A stretch of DNA of 64,000 nt, from contig CM055312.2 in the NCBI GenBank assembly GCA_029255685.2, positions 81,102,369 through 81,166,368 of the forward strand. Reading direction: 5' to 3'. Every line of letters begins with the position of its first letter. Position 1 is the stretch's first letter. This stretch comes from Silene conica (taxonomy: Eukaryota > Streptophyta > Magnoliopsida > Caryophyllales > Caryophyllaceae). A program made the translations under genes and the position numbers. This document shows positions 35,945-46,910 of this stretch, one piece after another. The notes under the pieces are model-generated. The model was given only the letters and a program-made list of their open reading frames with translations, had not been told where the DNA came from and ran no database searches.

Positions 35945-36790
35945 ACAAGAAAACAGGAAAGCCGAAATGAAGTTACCTGACGAGTCGCGAAAAATACCAC
36001 CACCTCCAGCCAGACCGGGATTCCCTTTCGACGCGCCGTCCGTGTTGAGCAAAACCCAATCATGAGGGGGAGGAGTCCATCGGATGAAAACCTCTGTAAA
36101 GTGATGCCTTGGTCTCGGGATGAAAATGTCATGAATATCGAACGCATTTTTAGTCGCTTCGAACTGGTTAAAGAGGAAAGTACGGGGGTCTGTGGGGTTC
36201 TCTGACTCACGGCCAAAGACAATGTTATTTCTCCATTTCCATATCCACCAACAGGTCAGCGAGAAGTGGATCGGCCAATTGGGTTCCGTAGTTTGAGCCT
36301 CGTTACTCGCACATTTCGAAATCCATTCGTTAAACGGGACATTAAAGAATGAATTATTGGTAGCTGCTACTCCTATTTCCCTCCACAAATTTCGAGAAAC
36401 AGGGCATAATCGTAATAAGTGATCCGTATTTTCCTCGCTTTCTTCGCAACGTGGGCATATCGGATTAGTACCCATATTCCGTTTCACTCTGTTCACATTC
36501 ACCATAAGGCGGTCGTGAGCGGCTAGCCATAGAAACATACGGACTCGTTGTTGTATCGGTAGTTTCCAAATAATGTTCCACACTTGGGACACAGTTTCAG
36601 TAGTATTTTCGGCCTCTTTAAGGAAACCTAGGGCTGAACGGAGACTAAACTTTCCTGAAGACGTACCAATCCAATGCAACGAATCTTCCAAATCCGGGTC
36701 ATTAGTAAGAGAGATGGATGCTATTTTCTGGAGCATATCTTGTGGGAGGAATTCGGCAAACAGGTCCTATTTCCAGCCATGAGCTTCGTC
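35945..36790 (-). pseudogene. LINE zf-RVT and RNase H N-terminal half
   Basis: The frame read from 36736 includes the reverse-transcriptase zinc-binding (zf-RVT) region with C-P-R-C-E-E-S-E-E-N-T-D-H-L-L-R-L-C-P, then the RNase H start N-T-D-G-A-S-K-G-N-P-G with its first catalytic Asp, ending at the insertion border at 35945. Upstream of 36736 a TAG interrupts the frame just before the hAT insertion at 36783-36790. It resembles the plant At1g65750-type RNase H proteins derived from LINEs. Confidence 0.85.
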
Positions 36791-37612
36791 TAGGGATGGC
36801 AACGGATCCTGGATCCGGTCCAGATCCGTAAGACCCGACCCTGCTGGACCGGATCTGGATCCTTATAATTTGGACCCGTCGGATCTGGAACGGATCTTGA
36901 TCCACGAGTTTAAAAACGGATATGGATTTGGATCTTGTTGACAAGACCCGGATCCGACCCTAAGACCCGTTTAATATTAAATAAAAATAAATTATTTTGG
37001 AATTTCGCCCAGACTACTGGACTACTGGTACCTCAATTCTAAATTTCTAGTTTAGATTTCCTTTTAAGCATGTTTTCTGTAGTGGAGAGTGAGTGTGGGA
37101 CTCCCTAGTCCCTAACAAGCTATCCAACGTGCATGTGCTGACATATAATGATAAAAACTAAAGAATCAAAAGAAATCATAAACTGTTTGCAGGGGCAGAG
37201 GGAGTATTAGCATCATCTATGTACATAACCCAATTTTGCAATATTCTAATTGAAAAGGCACCATTTAATCAACCAACATCTAAAACAAATTGAGAAATAA
37301 GATACTTTACTCAAGTTTATATCTGAAAATATATTAGCAAAAAACCTCAGGTCGTCTGCACTTGTATCTCTGCAAAGAATACCTGACAATTGCATTTATG
37401 TGGGAGTCGGAATATATCAATATATGTTTTTCCTTTTTTTTATATGGGACCCGCGGATAACCCGGATCCTACCCGGATCCGCAGGGTCCGGATCAGGATC
37501 TGACATTTTCGGACCCGTCGGATCCGGGTCGGATCTGGATCCTACTATTAAAAACGGATCTGGATCTGGATCCTATTGGACCCTATCCAGACCCGGCCCG
37601 TTGCCATCCCTA
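36791..37612. mobile_element. hAT-type non-autonomous element, 822 bp
   Basis: TIRs TAGGGATGGCAACGG and CCGTTGCCATCCCTA with a perfect 8-bp duplication GCTTCGTC (36783-36790; 37613-37620). GGATCC/GGATCTGG-rich subterminal arrays occupy about 170 bp at each end in inverted orientation; the centre is AT-rich and non-coding. The LINE frame resumes across it. Confidence 0.95.
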
Positions 37613-37682
37613 GCTTCGTCCCACATCTCGCTTACCGTATGTCCCAAAATATTTTCCGGGATAGACGATGTAGTATGGTCGG
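37613..37682 (-). pseudogene. LINE piece between two insertions
   Basis: Seventy bases of LINE coding sequence (reading I-L-G-H-T-V-S-E-M-W-D-E-A) bridge the hAT element and LTR-like element B, in phase with the pieces on either side. Confidence 0.75.
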
Positions 37683-38276
37683 TGATACCCGTCGTTGAGG
37701 GTACCAAAGATAAAATTTATAAACCAAACTAAAACTATAGATAGTGATAGTAAGGGTCGAACCACAGAGAGACAAGGTTAATTCTGTTTGCCAATTTTTA
37801 ATCTATAAAGTAATAATAAAAAGGGGGTTTTGATTTGATTGATAACAACTATGTCTAAAAGGAAAGTTAAGAACAAACTGAATAAAAAGGTGTAAATGAT
37901 GATAAAAGAGATGCTAGTATGTTCGGGTAATAAATAGCTAAGATAGTATAAATCCTAAGTCAACATGAATTGCAGTCGCGTAAGGGGTGTAACATATCCT
38001 TTAGGTCTATGCTACCTAATAGCTCCTTTCGGCCTATGCTATTAGTTCCTAGGTCTCACAATTATTGGGTGTCAACAATAAGGGTGATTCCTAAATTCTA
38101 GGTCACATACCTTTCAGTCTTGGGTAACCTAGCCGTCTTAAGATGTAAACCAATGCCCTTCCCATATCTCTCAATCTTGGGTAGGTCATTACTAACATCC
38201 TACAAGTCTCCTTTTGGTCTCATTGTAGGTTATTATAGTCTACAAATAAAAGCGAAACAGAATTCAAACACGAGTC

Positions 38277-38309
38277 GGTCGGCCGACCTATAATGGTGGT
38301 CTGTCGACC
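38277..38309. repeat. Palindrome pair, 21-bp spacing (GGTCGGCCGACC)
   Basis: GGTCGGCCGACC at 38277-38288, a perfect 12-bp palindrome, and GGTCTGTCGACC at 38298-38309; centres 21 bp apart. Confidence 0.9.
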
Positions 38310-38835
38310 TCCTGCCTGCGACATGTTGATTCGAGAATTATACTACCTATGCATATTTACTCCCTACATCCTAACATATGGAATTAGCTACTCATAACTA
38401 TTGAAACAATAATAAAAATAGGAATAAACATGGAAATTATAAAGAACATCAATCTAAACATGCAATAATAATAAAGGTTTGGGATTCTAACTTAACCGTA
38501 TGCAACAATTATAAACTAACAATAATAAAACAGAAATTAAGAGAGGAATTACCGGAAATAAGGATTAAGGCGGAAAAGAACAAGCTTTATTGATTATTGT
38601 TGAAATATTGATGATGAACAATGTATAAAACTAAAGAAAAGTGTTTGATGATTATGGAAAGATTAAAACTAAAACTAGATGTAACTCTATGATAGAAAAC
38701 TAGGTAGAAAACTTGATGGAAATCTGAATTAATAACCCTAATCCCGTAATTTAGCTTAAATAGGCGGAAAAAGAGAGTTTCCTAATGACCTAAACACTTT
38801 AATGGGCTTCGCGAAAACTTCTGGGTCTGCGCTTA

Positions 38836-38868
38836 GGTCGGTCGACCCAATTAGTAGGTCGGTCGACC
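38836..38868. repeat. Palindrome pair, 21-bp spacing (GGTCGGTCGACC)
   Basis: GGTCGGTCGACC at 38836-38847 and again at 38857-38868; centres 21 bp apart. Each is palindromic except for the two central bases, which could pair as G-U in RNA. Confidence 0.9.
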
Positions 38869-39311
38869 TGATGTCGGGACTACAGTGCGCGTCGATCTTA
38901 AAACAGCTGCCATTTCTTCGTTACTCATCGTAATCAAGCGATTCTTGCGGCGTTGGAAAGATAAGAGGATAAGCTTTCACCTTAAACTGGAATCACTCCA
39001 TTATCAGCTCTAGAACTCGAGATATAGCCAATTGAAACAGGCTGCAATATCGTGGATCGATTCTTTGCTTGTTAAAGCTATCTTCAGGCCTTGAAATGTG
39101 CGCTAGGCTTCGTTCCTTCTTGTCCTTAGTCATGAAAAATCCCGAGGGCATAAATTTGGTATAAAATCGTCCCTTTTCCGTAGAAATCTGCAAAAGAGAA
39201 TAAAAATACGAAAGTAGACAATTGTTGGGAAATAAATGCTAAAACATAGTAAATGAGCGACAAAATGCGTGTGAAAATAGATGTAAAACATCATAAAATA
39301 GACACGCATCA

Positions 39312-39749
39312 GTCGGATAAGCAGACTCCGTCAACCCAGGCGTGATCCCAAAACAATATTCGGCGTCCATTTCCAACCGCGGCAGCTGTACCCCGAACGA
39401 TTGTTCTTGCTTGCGATGTTATCCCTGCCCATACGTTCGACATACTATTTTTAGCTTGAAAAATATCGATATCACAACGACTATGGCAGTATTTTGCTCT
39501 CAAAACGCGGGACCATAGACTTCTTGGCTCGGATAAAACTCGCCATCCTAATTTTGTGAGGAAAGCCGCATTTGATTGTCGAGCAGAAATAATTCCGAGG
39601 CCTCCCCTAGATTTTGGTTGTTGCAATTTTTCCCACGATATGAGGTGAATGGCGTGCCTTTCTTCATTTCCGCCCCATAAGAATTTTCGAGCTTTTTTAT
39701 CAATGGAGTCGCATACAGTTCTCGGAATCTTCGCTGTTTGCATACTGTA
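39312..39749 (-). pseudogene. LINE reverse transcriptase C-terminal part
   Basis: The frame contains K-F-L-W-G-G, then S-W-E-K-L-Q-Q-P-K-S-R-G-G-L-G, L-W-S-R-V-L-R-A-K-Y and F-W-D-H-A-W-V-D-G, the usual block between the RT core and zf-RVT. It continues upstream at 49944 beyond the gypsy element and downstream at 37682 beyond element B. Confidence 0.85.
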
Positions 39750-40270
39750 TGTTTAGCCCAAAAATCCACACCTCGCTACTGGGCCCAAAATATAAAAACC
39801 CACCACAGGAGCATATCAGAAGCAGCCCAGAACCAGGCCAGGCACGAATCAAAGCAGAAAAGAGCTGTTGGAATAAGGGAATGGGTCAAAACCCTAAAGA
39901 GATATTCCCCTATATTCCCTCCCACATTTCAGCAGCGGAATAAGTCAATTGAGCGAAGTAATTCGCAGCTATAAAAAGGAAGCTAGGGCATTTTATTATG
40001 CCAATTCATACGTTGTAAATCATATACTTGCGCAAACACTTGTAATCGTTCAAAGCAGTGAAATCACTCGATCATAGTAAAAACATTGGTGGGATTCCGT
40101 TCCCCCCGCGGTTGTTTCCCTCATTGGGTTTTTCCGCGTCACCAAAACCTTCTTGTGTCATTTTTTATTTCTTCTGTTCTTATATTCGTTTATACGCTAG
40201 ATTTTAATATTGGTTGACACTTTGACCCGCATCACATAAACATTGACCCGGTAGAAATTTTACCAAAACA
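39750..40270 (+). repeat. 5' LTR of the gypsy element
   Basis: Begins TGTTTAGCCC and ends CCAAAACA. It differs from the 3' LTR by T/G at the AATATAA word, T/G at GCATATC and A/G at GTCAATT. Confidence 0.95.
39970..39979 (+). promoter_or_regulatory. Likely TATA box in the 5' LTR
   Basis: TATAAAAAGG, a good plant TATA match inside the LTR and repeated at 49638-49647 in the 3' LTR. Transcription start would be about 30 bases downstream; this is inference from sequence only. Confidence 0.6.
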
Positions 40271-40273
40271 ATT

Positions 40274-40291
40274 TGGCGCCCACTGTGGGGC
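40274..40291 (+). promoter_or_regulatory. Primer binding site
   Basis: TGGCGCCCACTGTGGGGC begins three bases after the 5' LTR, the position and type used by Tat-lineage elements for tRNA-primed minus-strand synthesis. I do not assign the tRNA. Confidence 0.75.
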
Positions 40292-40338
40292 ATAGTGCGC
40301 ATTCCGATATTTAAAATCGTTATCTCGCCACAACAAGC

Positions 40339-41011
40339 ATGTCTGGGACCAAGGCCAACCCTTCCAGCTCTCAGAGCATGTCAGCCCAGTCCAGTGGGAC
40401 CAGCCTTACTGTGCCCGTTGGTCTCGCAGGACCACCCCTGGTCGTAAGCCAGACCACAGCCCCAAGGGTTGTGGCCCCATCCAGCAAACCTCCTTAGGTT
40501 CCCAGATCACCCCCTGTGTCTGCTTCTCCAAGGCAGAGCAGAGAGAGCAGCCCTAGCAGGAGTGGAGAAGCCCGGCCAGATGCCTGGAGCAGGCCAGCAG
40601 CCGCAGGTTCCCCTTACAGATCCGATGCATATGGTGGTCCAGGGAATGAGTGCTCTGCAGGAAGCCATAGAGGGCCAGAAGAAGGACAATTTGAACCTGA
40701 GAGAGCAGATCGCCGCAGTCACACGTCTAGAACAGCCGTTCAGAATGTTGCAGCCAGGGCCTGGGCAGACCTTCAACCCCTTCGGGAGAGCAGGGTTGAA
40801 CCGGCCAATTCCCCAGGAGATTGTCACCAGGCTGGATCTAGGTGTCACCACCCCGAGCAGTGGCCCAGAGATACTGGATCTGGACTCATCCGTGTTTGGA
40901 GCACCGCAGTCCAGATCAGTTCAGCCTGCAGGTAATCCTACACCTTGTTTTCCCCCTGGGACTGATCCTCTGATTTTTTCAGGTACCCCTCCGCAGCCCA
41001 CCATCGGATGA
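40339..41011 (+). pseudogene. gag N-terminal region, broken
   Basis: ATG at 40339 opens a Ser/Thr/Pro-rich frame that meets TAG at 40495-40497 and continues in phase to about 40600. The recognisable reading then moves to another frame (MSALQEAIEGQKKDNLNLRE coiled-coil-like segment, about 40645-40710) that ends at TGA 41009-41011. So at least one frameshift and two stops lie here. This matches the variable, disordered N-terminus of Tat Gag. Confidence 0.7.
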
Positions 41012-41026
41012 ACGCCAGAGATCTCA

Positions 41027-43000
41027 GTGGAAGCAGCACCTGTGAACCAGCCCAGCGTTGGAGGGTGGCGAGGAGGAGCACCAGCACAGTCAGCAGTTGG
41101 TTGGCATCCAGGACCAGGCTTCAGTTCATCTGTAGCAGCCAATCAACCAGCCGCAGGCCCTTGGGGAGGAGCCCCTTCAGGCTTCTTCCCTCCGCCAGTC
41201 AACCCGACCTCAGGTCCCTGGGGAGGAGCCCCCCCAGGCTTCCTACCTCCGCCAGTCAATCCACTCTCTGGAGCAGGCAGTCTCTCAGACCAGCGCTACC
41301 AGGAGTTGAAAGATATGATCACCAAGATACCTGGCATGCCAAGGCCCATGGAGAAAGCTTCCCAGGACAGCTATGCAGATTCACCATTCATCGACAACAT
41401 CGCCTTGATCAATGTGCCCAAGGGGTTTGTGCCACCAACCATGACACTATATGATGGTACGGCCGATCCTCTGGACCACATAAATCAGTATAAACAGAAA
41501 ATGATGGTGGTAACCGCAACCGGAGCACTTAAGGAGGCTTGCATGTGCAAAGGATTTGGGTCAACCCTATCCGGAGCAGCCCTGCACTGGTTTGTAGGAT
41601 TGCCCAATCGCAGCATCTCTTCCTTTGCAGATCTGGTTAATGCCTTTAATCAGCAGTTTGCTAGCAGCATGAAACCAGAGAAGCAGACCAGCGATCTATA
41701 CAGAATTGTTCAAGGATTCGAGGAAACCACTCGAGATTACCTCACCAGGTTCAACAAGGTAAAGGTTGCCATCCCGCATTGTGATGTACCCACTGCCACT
41801 GAAGCCTTCCGCAGGGGGTTACATCACGATTCAGACCTGTACAAGCAATTGACAATGCACCCATGCACTGCCTTTGCTGATGTACAGGCCCAGGCAGTTG
41901 CAGCCATGAGGCTGGAAGAAGACGCTGCCTCCAGAAGAAGTACCTATGACACAGAACCTGTGTCTAGGAAAGCACCAGTAGAAAAAAAGAATGAAAGATC
42001 AAAGCCCTACAGCAAGCCAGTGAGCAAAGTATCCGAGAGCACCGGTGGAAAAAACGATGCAGATCCACCTCCGAAGGTCAGTGAGTATGGTTTTACCACC
42101 GGAATGGCTGGCTTGCTAAAGGCCTTGAAAGAGCTCAAGGGAGTCAGATGGCCAAAGAAGAGAGAGGAGCGGCTCAATGACCGCCGTGATGCTAGCAAAA
42201 AATGTGAATTTCATGATAACATAGGTCATACCACGGACGAATGTTACACCCTCAGAAAGGAGGTCCGATTCCAGTATGACCGAGGCAACTTGGACCATCT
42301 GCTCCCAGAGAATTCCACTAGGGTCAACGCAGCCAGCCAGGTGCAGCCTTCACCAGCTCCTCCCTGCAATAGAATTGTCAATGTCATTACTAGAGGATCG
42401 GAGCTGTGTGGGCTCACCTACTCAGCAGCCAAAAGACGTGTAACTGCAGCAAAGGGAGACAAGCCAGAATCATCATGCAGAATAGCAAGGCAAGACCTCC
42501 CAGCAGTGACCTTTGGCAAAACAGACGCAGAAGCTGTAGCAGAGCAGCACCATGATGCCCTGATTATCACATTAAATATCAGCAATTGTGAGGTCAGGAA
42601 GGTCATGGTAGACACAGGCAGCTCCGTCAACCTACTAATGCTGGATGCACTAAAGAGCATGGGATTTGACGAGAAGGACCTGACAAAGAAAGCTATTCCC
42701 CTGGTCGGATTCAGTGGAGAAACGGCGCATACTCTGGGGGAGATCACCATCCCCACCTACGCCGGAGGGCTAAACAAACAGGTAAGGTACTTAGTTATTG
42801 ATGGTCCATCTACTTACAATGTTATTCTTGGCAGGCCCTGGATCCACGAAATGCAAGCAATCCCGTCAACGTATCACCATTGCCTGAAGTTTCCTACGCC
42901 GTGGGGAGTTCAGGAGATACGGGGAGACCAGGAGGAGGCCAAGGATTGTTACAAAGTAGCTCTTAAAAGGACCACCAGACCACCAGCTGCCAGAGCATAG
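41027..43000 (+). CDS. gag and protease ORF of the gypsy element
   Basis: 657 residues, in phase with the reading frame upstream of 41011. An N-terminal Pro/Gly/Trp repeat region contains two near-identical GPWGGAP units (about residues 44-75). The retrotransposon-gag (capsid) domain lies at about 130-290, with G-A-A-L-H-W-F near residue 180. A C-x2-H...G-H-x3-C finger lies at about 385-402, and an aspartic protease at about 500-620 has the catalytic D-T-G-S-S near residue 528. The ORF ends at TAG 42998-43000, after the protease and before RT. First Met of this open segment is at 41027, but translation probably starts at 40339 in intact relatives. Confidence 0.85.
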   Translation: MEAAPVNQPSVGGWRGGAPAQSAVGWHPGPGFSSSVAANQPAAGPWGGAPSGFFPPPVNPTSGPWGGAPPGFLPPPVNPLSGAGSLSDQRYQELKDMITKIPGMPRPMEKASQDSYADSPFIDNIALINVPKGFVPPTMTLYDGTADPLDHINQYKQKMMVVTATGALKEACMCKGFGSTLSGAALHWFVGLPNRSISSFADLVNAFNQQFASSMKPEKQTSDLYRIVQGFEETTRDYLTRFNKVKVAIPHCDVPTATEAFRRGLHHDSDLYKQLTMHPCTAFADVQAQAVAAMRLEEDAASRRSTYDTEPVSRKAPVEKKNERSKPYSKPVSKVSESTGGKNDADPPPKVSEYGFTTGMAGLLKALKELKGVRWPKKREERLNDRRDASKKCEFHDNIGHTTDECYTLRKEVRFQYDRGNLDHLLPENSTRVNAASQVQPSPAPPCNRIVNVITRGSELCGLTYSAAKRRVTAAKGDKPESSCRIARQDLPAVTFGKTDAEAVAEQHHDALIITLNISNCEVRKVMVDTGSSVNLLMLDALKSMGFDEKDLTKKAIPLVGFSGETAHTLGEITIPTYAGGLNKQVRYLVIDGPSTYNVILGRPWIHEMQAIPSTYHHCLKFPTPWGVQEIRGDQEEAKDCYKVALKRTTRPPAARA

Positions 43001-43006
43001 CAATTA
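42998..43006 (+). promoter_or_regulatory. UAG-CAA-UUA readthrough-type stop context
   Basis: The stop between protease and RT is TAG followed by CAATTA, which fits the leaky UAG-CAR-YYA context known from tobamoviruses. The frame stays open for 333 bases beyond. A plain CAG-to-TAG mutation would look the same in one copy. Confidence 0.4.
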
Positions 43007-45028
43007 CAGCAGCTGCACATCCAGGGGGAGTACATCGAGCCCCAGCAGGCAGAAATCGATGAGGTCCACCTGGATGAGCAGCACCCAGAAAGGACCGTGT
43101 TCGTAGGCTCAGAGTGCTCTGGAGATCTACGCCGGCAGCTCCTCCAGCTGCTCCGAAAGAACGTGGACTGCTTTGCCTGGTCCCACAAGGACATGATTGG
43201 CATAGACCCAGAAATCATAACACACAAGCTCAGCATAGATCCAGGATTCAGACCAGTGCAGCAGAGGCGCAGGAAATTCGCAACAGAAAGACATCAGATC
43301 ATAAACCAGGAGGTGGATAATCTTCTGGCGGCATGAAAGATCAGGGAAGTCAGGTACCCAGAGTGGCTATCTAATGTAGTGGTGGTACCAAAAAAGAATG
43401 GCAAGTGGAGGGTCTGCGTGGATTTCACGGACCTGAATAAGGCCTGCCCCAAGGACCCATTCCCCTTGCCACACATAGATGCTATGGTAGACGCCACTGC
43501 AGGCCACGAAATGTTGACTTTCCTAGATGCCTGGAGCGGGTACAACCAGATCAAAATGGACCCGGCAGACCAGGAGAAGACAGCATTCAGGTCCGAAAGA
43601 GGCATTTACTGCTACAACGTAATGCCCTTCGGCCTTAAGAATGCTGGTTCTACATATCAGAGGCTTGTCAATATGATGTTCAAAGACCAGATAGGACGCA
43701 ATATGGAAGTCTACATAGACAATATGGTGGTCAAATCCAAGCAATCACCAGACCACACCAAGCACCTGGAGGAAACATTCAACACCCTCCGGAAGTACAA
43801 AATGAAGCTGAATCCAGCTAAGTGTACGTTTGGAGTTTCCAGTGGGAAATTCCTGGGGTATATGGTAACACAGAGGGAGATAGAAGCCAGCACAGAACAG
43901 ATCAAAGCAGTTCTGCAGCTGGAATCACCCCAGAAGCCCAAAGATGTGCAGCGCCTGACAGGAAGAGTAGCAGCCCTGAGCAGGTTCATCTCCAGATCCT
44001 CAGACCTGTGCAGATTATTCTATGATATTCTTAGAAAAAGCCAGAAGTTTGATTGGACACCAGAACACGAAAAGGCATTCCAGGAACTAAAGCAGTACCT
44101 GAGCAGCCCACCCCTGCTATCCAAGCCAGAGCAGGGGGAGGTCCTGCTCTTGTACCTCTCAGTAACCGAAGCAGCGGTAAGTGCAGTTCTGGTCCGACAG
44201 CACGAAGGAGCTCAGCACCCGGTGTACTACGTCAGCAAATCATTACTGCCAGCAGAAGCAAGGTATACCTCACTTGAGAAACTAGTATTGGCATTGGTCA
44301 CAGCATCCTATAAGCTGCGTCCGTACTTTGAGTCTCATACCATCTCAGTGGTTACCAATCACCCACTCAAGACGGTTATGAGAAAGCCAGAATTATCAGG
44401 ACGAATGGCTAAGTGGTCTGTGCACCTCAGTGGATACGATCTCCAATTTGAACCACGCACAGCCATAAAGTCACAAGCCCTCGCGGACTTCGTCTCCGAC
44501 TTCAGTCCAGCACTCCAGATCCAAGCAGAGCAGGAAATCCTGCACCTACACCAGGGTGCCAAACCAGGCACCTGGGAGTTACGAGTAGATGGAGCTTCAA
44601 ACGCCAGAGGGTCCGGAGTTGGGTTGATCCTCCGATCACCAGAAGGAGATCTAATCACCCAAGCAGTCCGATGTGAGTTCAAGACCACAAATAATGTGGC
44701 TGAGTATGAAGCCCTAGTCCTGGGACTGCAACTAGCCCTGGACATGGGAATCAACCATGTTAGTGTATACAGTGATTCACAACTAATTGTGAATCATGTC
44801 AATGGAGCATACGAAGCAAGAGACCCCACAATGGTGGCCTACTTGTGTGTAGCAAAGGAGTTAATCAGTAGATTCGTGGAATTCTGCATCCAGCAAGTAC
44901 CCAGAGAACAGAACGCAGAGGCAGATGCACTGGCAACTCTAGGCTCAACCTTCAAACCAGCCGACGTAGCCAGTATTCCAATCACACATGTCCTCAGACC
45001 AGCCATTCCTGGACCAGATTCGGACTAG
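43001..45028 (+). pseudogene. RT, RNase H and second RNase H of the gypsy element
   Basis: The frame runs through a TGA at 43334-43336 into RT. RT motifs include R-V-C-V-D-F-T-D-L-N-K-A-C-P-K-D, L-D-A-W-S-G-Y-N-Q-I, and Y-N-V-M-P-F-G-L-K-N-A. The catalytic box reads Y-I-D-N (43712-43723) in place of Y-I-D-D, so one active-site Asp is lost. A gypsy RNase H follows (about 44080-44480, degenerate), then an archaeal-type RNase H with R-V-D-G-A-S-N, A-E-Y-E-A, Y-S-D-S-Q and E-A-D-A-L-A, as in Tat elements. TAG at 45026-45028 stops the frame before integrase. Confidence 0.9.
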
Positions 45029-46315
45029 GAGGAGCTACCTATCTGCAGCAACAACCCAGACCAGGAGTCAGAACAAGACTGGCGAAAGCCATACCTGGAC
45101 TGGTTGCAGCATGATATCCAGCCCAGCAGTAAGAAAGAAGCACGCAGTTTCAGAATGAAGGCCTCCAGATTCCTACTGATTGATGGAATCTTGTTCCGGA
45201 AATCATTAACAAGACCATATCTGCGATGCCTGGACCAGACTGAGGCGCAGACAGTCTTGCATGACCTCCACAGCGGAGACTGTGGAAATCATGCAGGGGG
45301 AAGAAGCCTGTCCAATAGGGCCCTCAGAATGGGATACTTCTGGCCCACAATGCGCAAGGATGCGAAGGAGTATGCGAGGAAATGTGACGCCTGTTAAAGG
45401 CACGCATCTGTCAATCACCAACCAGCAGAGCCTCTGCACCCGATCATATCCCCATGGCCTTTTATGAAGTGGGGGATGGATATTGTGGGACCTCTCCCCA
45501 GAGCACCAGGAAACAAGCTATACATGCTAGCCATGACAGATTACTTTTCTAAGTGGATCGAAGCAGAATCATTCACCCAGACCACCGAAGCACAGGTCAT
45601 CTCTTTTATTAAGCGCAATATATTCACCAGATTTGGCATACCTTCAGAAATAATATGTGACAATGGTTCCCAATTCATTGGGAAGAAAACCGAGGCTTTC
45701 TGTGCTGGGTGGAATGTATCACTCCAGAAATCTACCCCCAGGAACCCCCAGTCCAATGGACAAGCTGAGTCTAGTAATAAGATCATCATTGAGAATATGA
45801 AAAAGAAACTACAAGAAATAGGAGGGAAATGGGCAGAGGAACTTCCTCTGGTCCTATGGGCTGACAGAACTACTCCAAAAGTAGCAACAGGTCAGACCCC
45901 CTTCAGCCTTGTCTTCAGAGCAGAAGCGGTAATTCCTTCTGAGGTCAAAGTCCCAACCCACAGGTACGGGTGTATAACTGAGGGCCAGAACCAAGTGGAA
46001 TTGGCCAGTAGCCTGGACACTGTTGATGAACTCAGGACCAGTGCCTACGTCAGAATGACCTCATACAAGCAGATGGTGGCTCGGAGCTACAACAAAAATG
46101 TCAGGATCAGAAACCTGCAAGTAGGAGACCTGGTCCTGAGAAAGGTGTTCCAGAACACCAAGAACAGACAAGCTGGAAAGTTTGCTTACAACTGGGAGGG
46201 CCCATACCAGGTTGAGAGCATAGTTGGTAATGGGGCCTACAGGCTAATGACAATGGAAGGGGAAATGATACCCAGATCATGGAATATACTTCACTTAAAA
46301 AAGTATATCATCTAA
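45029..46315 (+). pseudogene. Integrase of the gypsy element
   Basis: The zinc-binding H-H-C-C module lies before 45397 (H-S-G-D-C-G-N-H ... C-D-A-C) and a TAA at 45395-45397 interrupts directly after it. The catalytic core (45464 on) has D in M-D-I-V-G-P-L, D in C-D-N-G-S-Q-F and E in G-Q-A-E-S-S-N, so the D,D-35-E triad is complete. The C-terminal G-P-Y segment (W-E-G-P-Y-Q-V) and H-L-K-K-Y end the frame at 46315. No chromodomain is seen, as expected for Tat. Confidence 0.9.
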
Positions 46316-46910
46316 AGGTGCCTCCACCAGACCAGAGCAGCTCCCTTAGACTCAGATTCTACTCTGTATAAAGTTTACTCCGGTTCAGCTTAAAATTTTG
46401 TCTTACCTTTATATTTTTTATAAACCTAAGTTTAGAATGATATCTTGCCTTTATATTTTTAACCTAAGTTTAGCAATCTAGGTCTTGTAATTTCAAACCT
46501 TGGTGCATTTTTCAATTTTTGAGTCTTTTAAAAGGAAAAATTTCATTACTTATTTTCTGGACCAGAATTTACTTATCCTAGTGGACTGACCTAAAGAGGA
46601 AATCTGCACTGATCACAGGAGAACCTAAGCCAAGCCTGGCACCCCAGTATAGGGATGGGTATATAAAACACCAGGCCAGCACACCAAAACAGCGATGGCC
46701 AAAACACAAACGAAACATGCATGTACAAAAGAAAACGCCAGAAAAACGGCAAGAAACCAACAGATAGAGCAAAACCCCATACAACGGGGTCATACGATTA
46801 AAAGAAAGGCTGCCCAAGGCAGCCCCAAAGCAGCATTGTTTTTACTGGTCCACCCGGACCAGCAGCAGAAAAAATTACAACAATTAAGCCCACGCAGGGG
46901 CATCCAGAGT
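46316..46910. other. Spacer between pol and the antisense gene
   Basis: AT-rich start, then A-rich sequence; no open frame of note. It probably contains the 3' ends of both convergent transcripts. Confidence 0.5.

Larger units (their letters stand above)
37683..39311. mobile_element. LTR-like TG...CA element B, 1629 bp, non-coding
   Basis: Starts TGATACCC, ends ACGCATCA, flanked by a perfect 5-bp duplication GTCGG (37678-37682; 39312-39316). No ORF. It is a relative of element A: shared TCGAACCACAGAGAGAC word at 37757 and a shared block at 38908-39025 with CATTTCTTCGTTACT, TTGCGGCGTTGGAAAG and GGATAAGCTTTCACCT. It carries two palindrome pairs whose sequence differs from element A but whose spacing is the same. 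Confidence 0.75.

Noticed and set aside
40507..41454. Extra frames of 114-148 residues over gag
   Set aside because: They are out-of-frame shadows of the gypsy gag, apart from 40516-40935, whose first part is the true gag N-terminus before the frameshift.
41027..46315. Endogenous pararetrovirus
   Set aside because: LTRs, PBS, PPT, target duplication and integrase show an LTR retrotransposon; no movement protein or coat motif is present.
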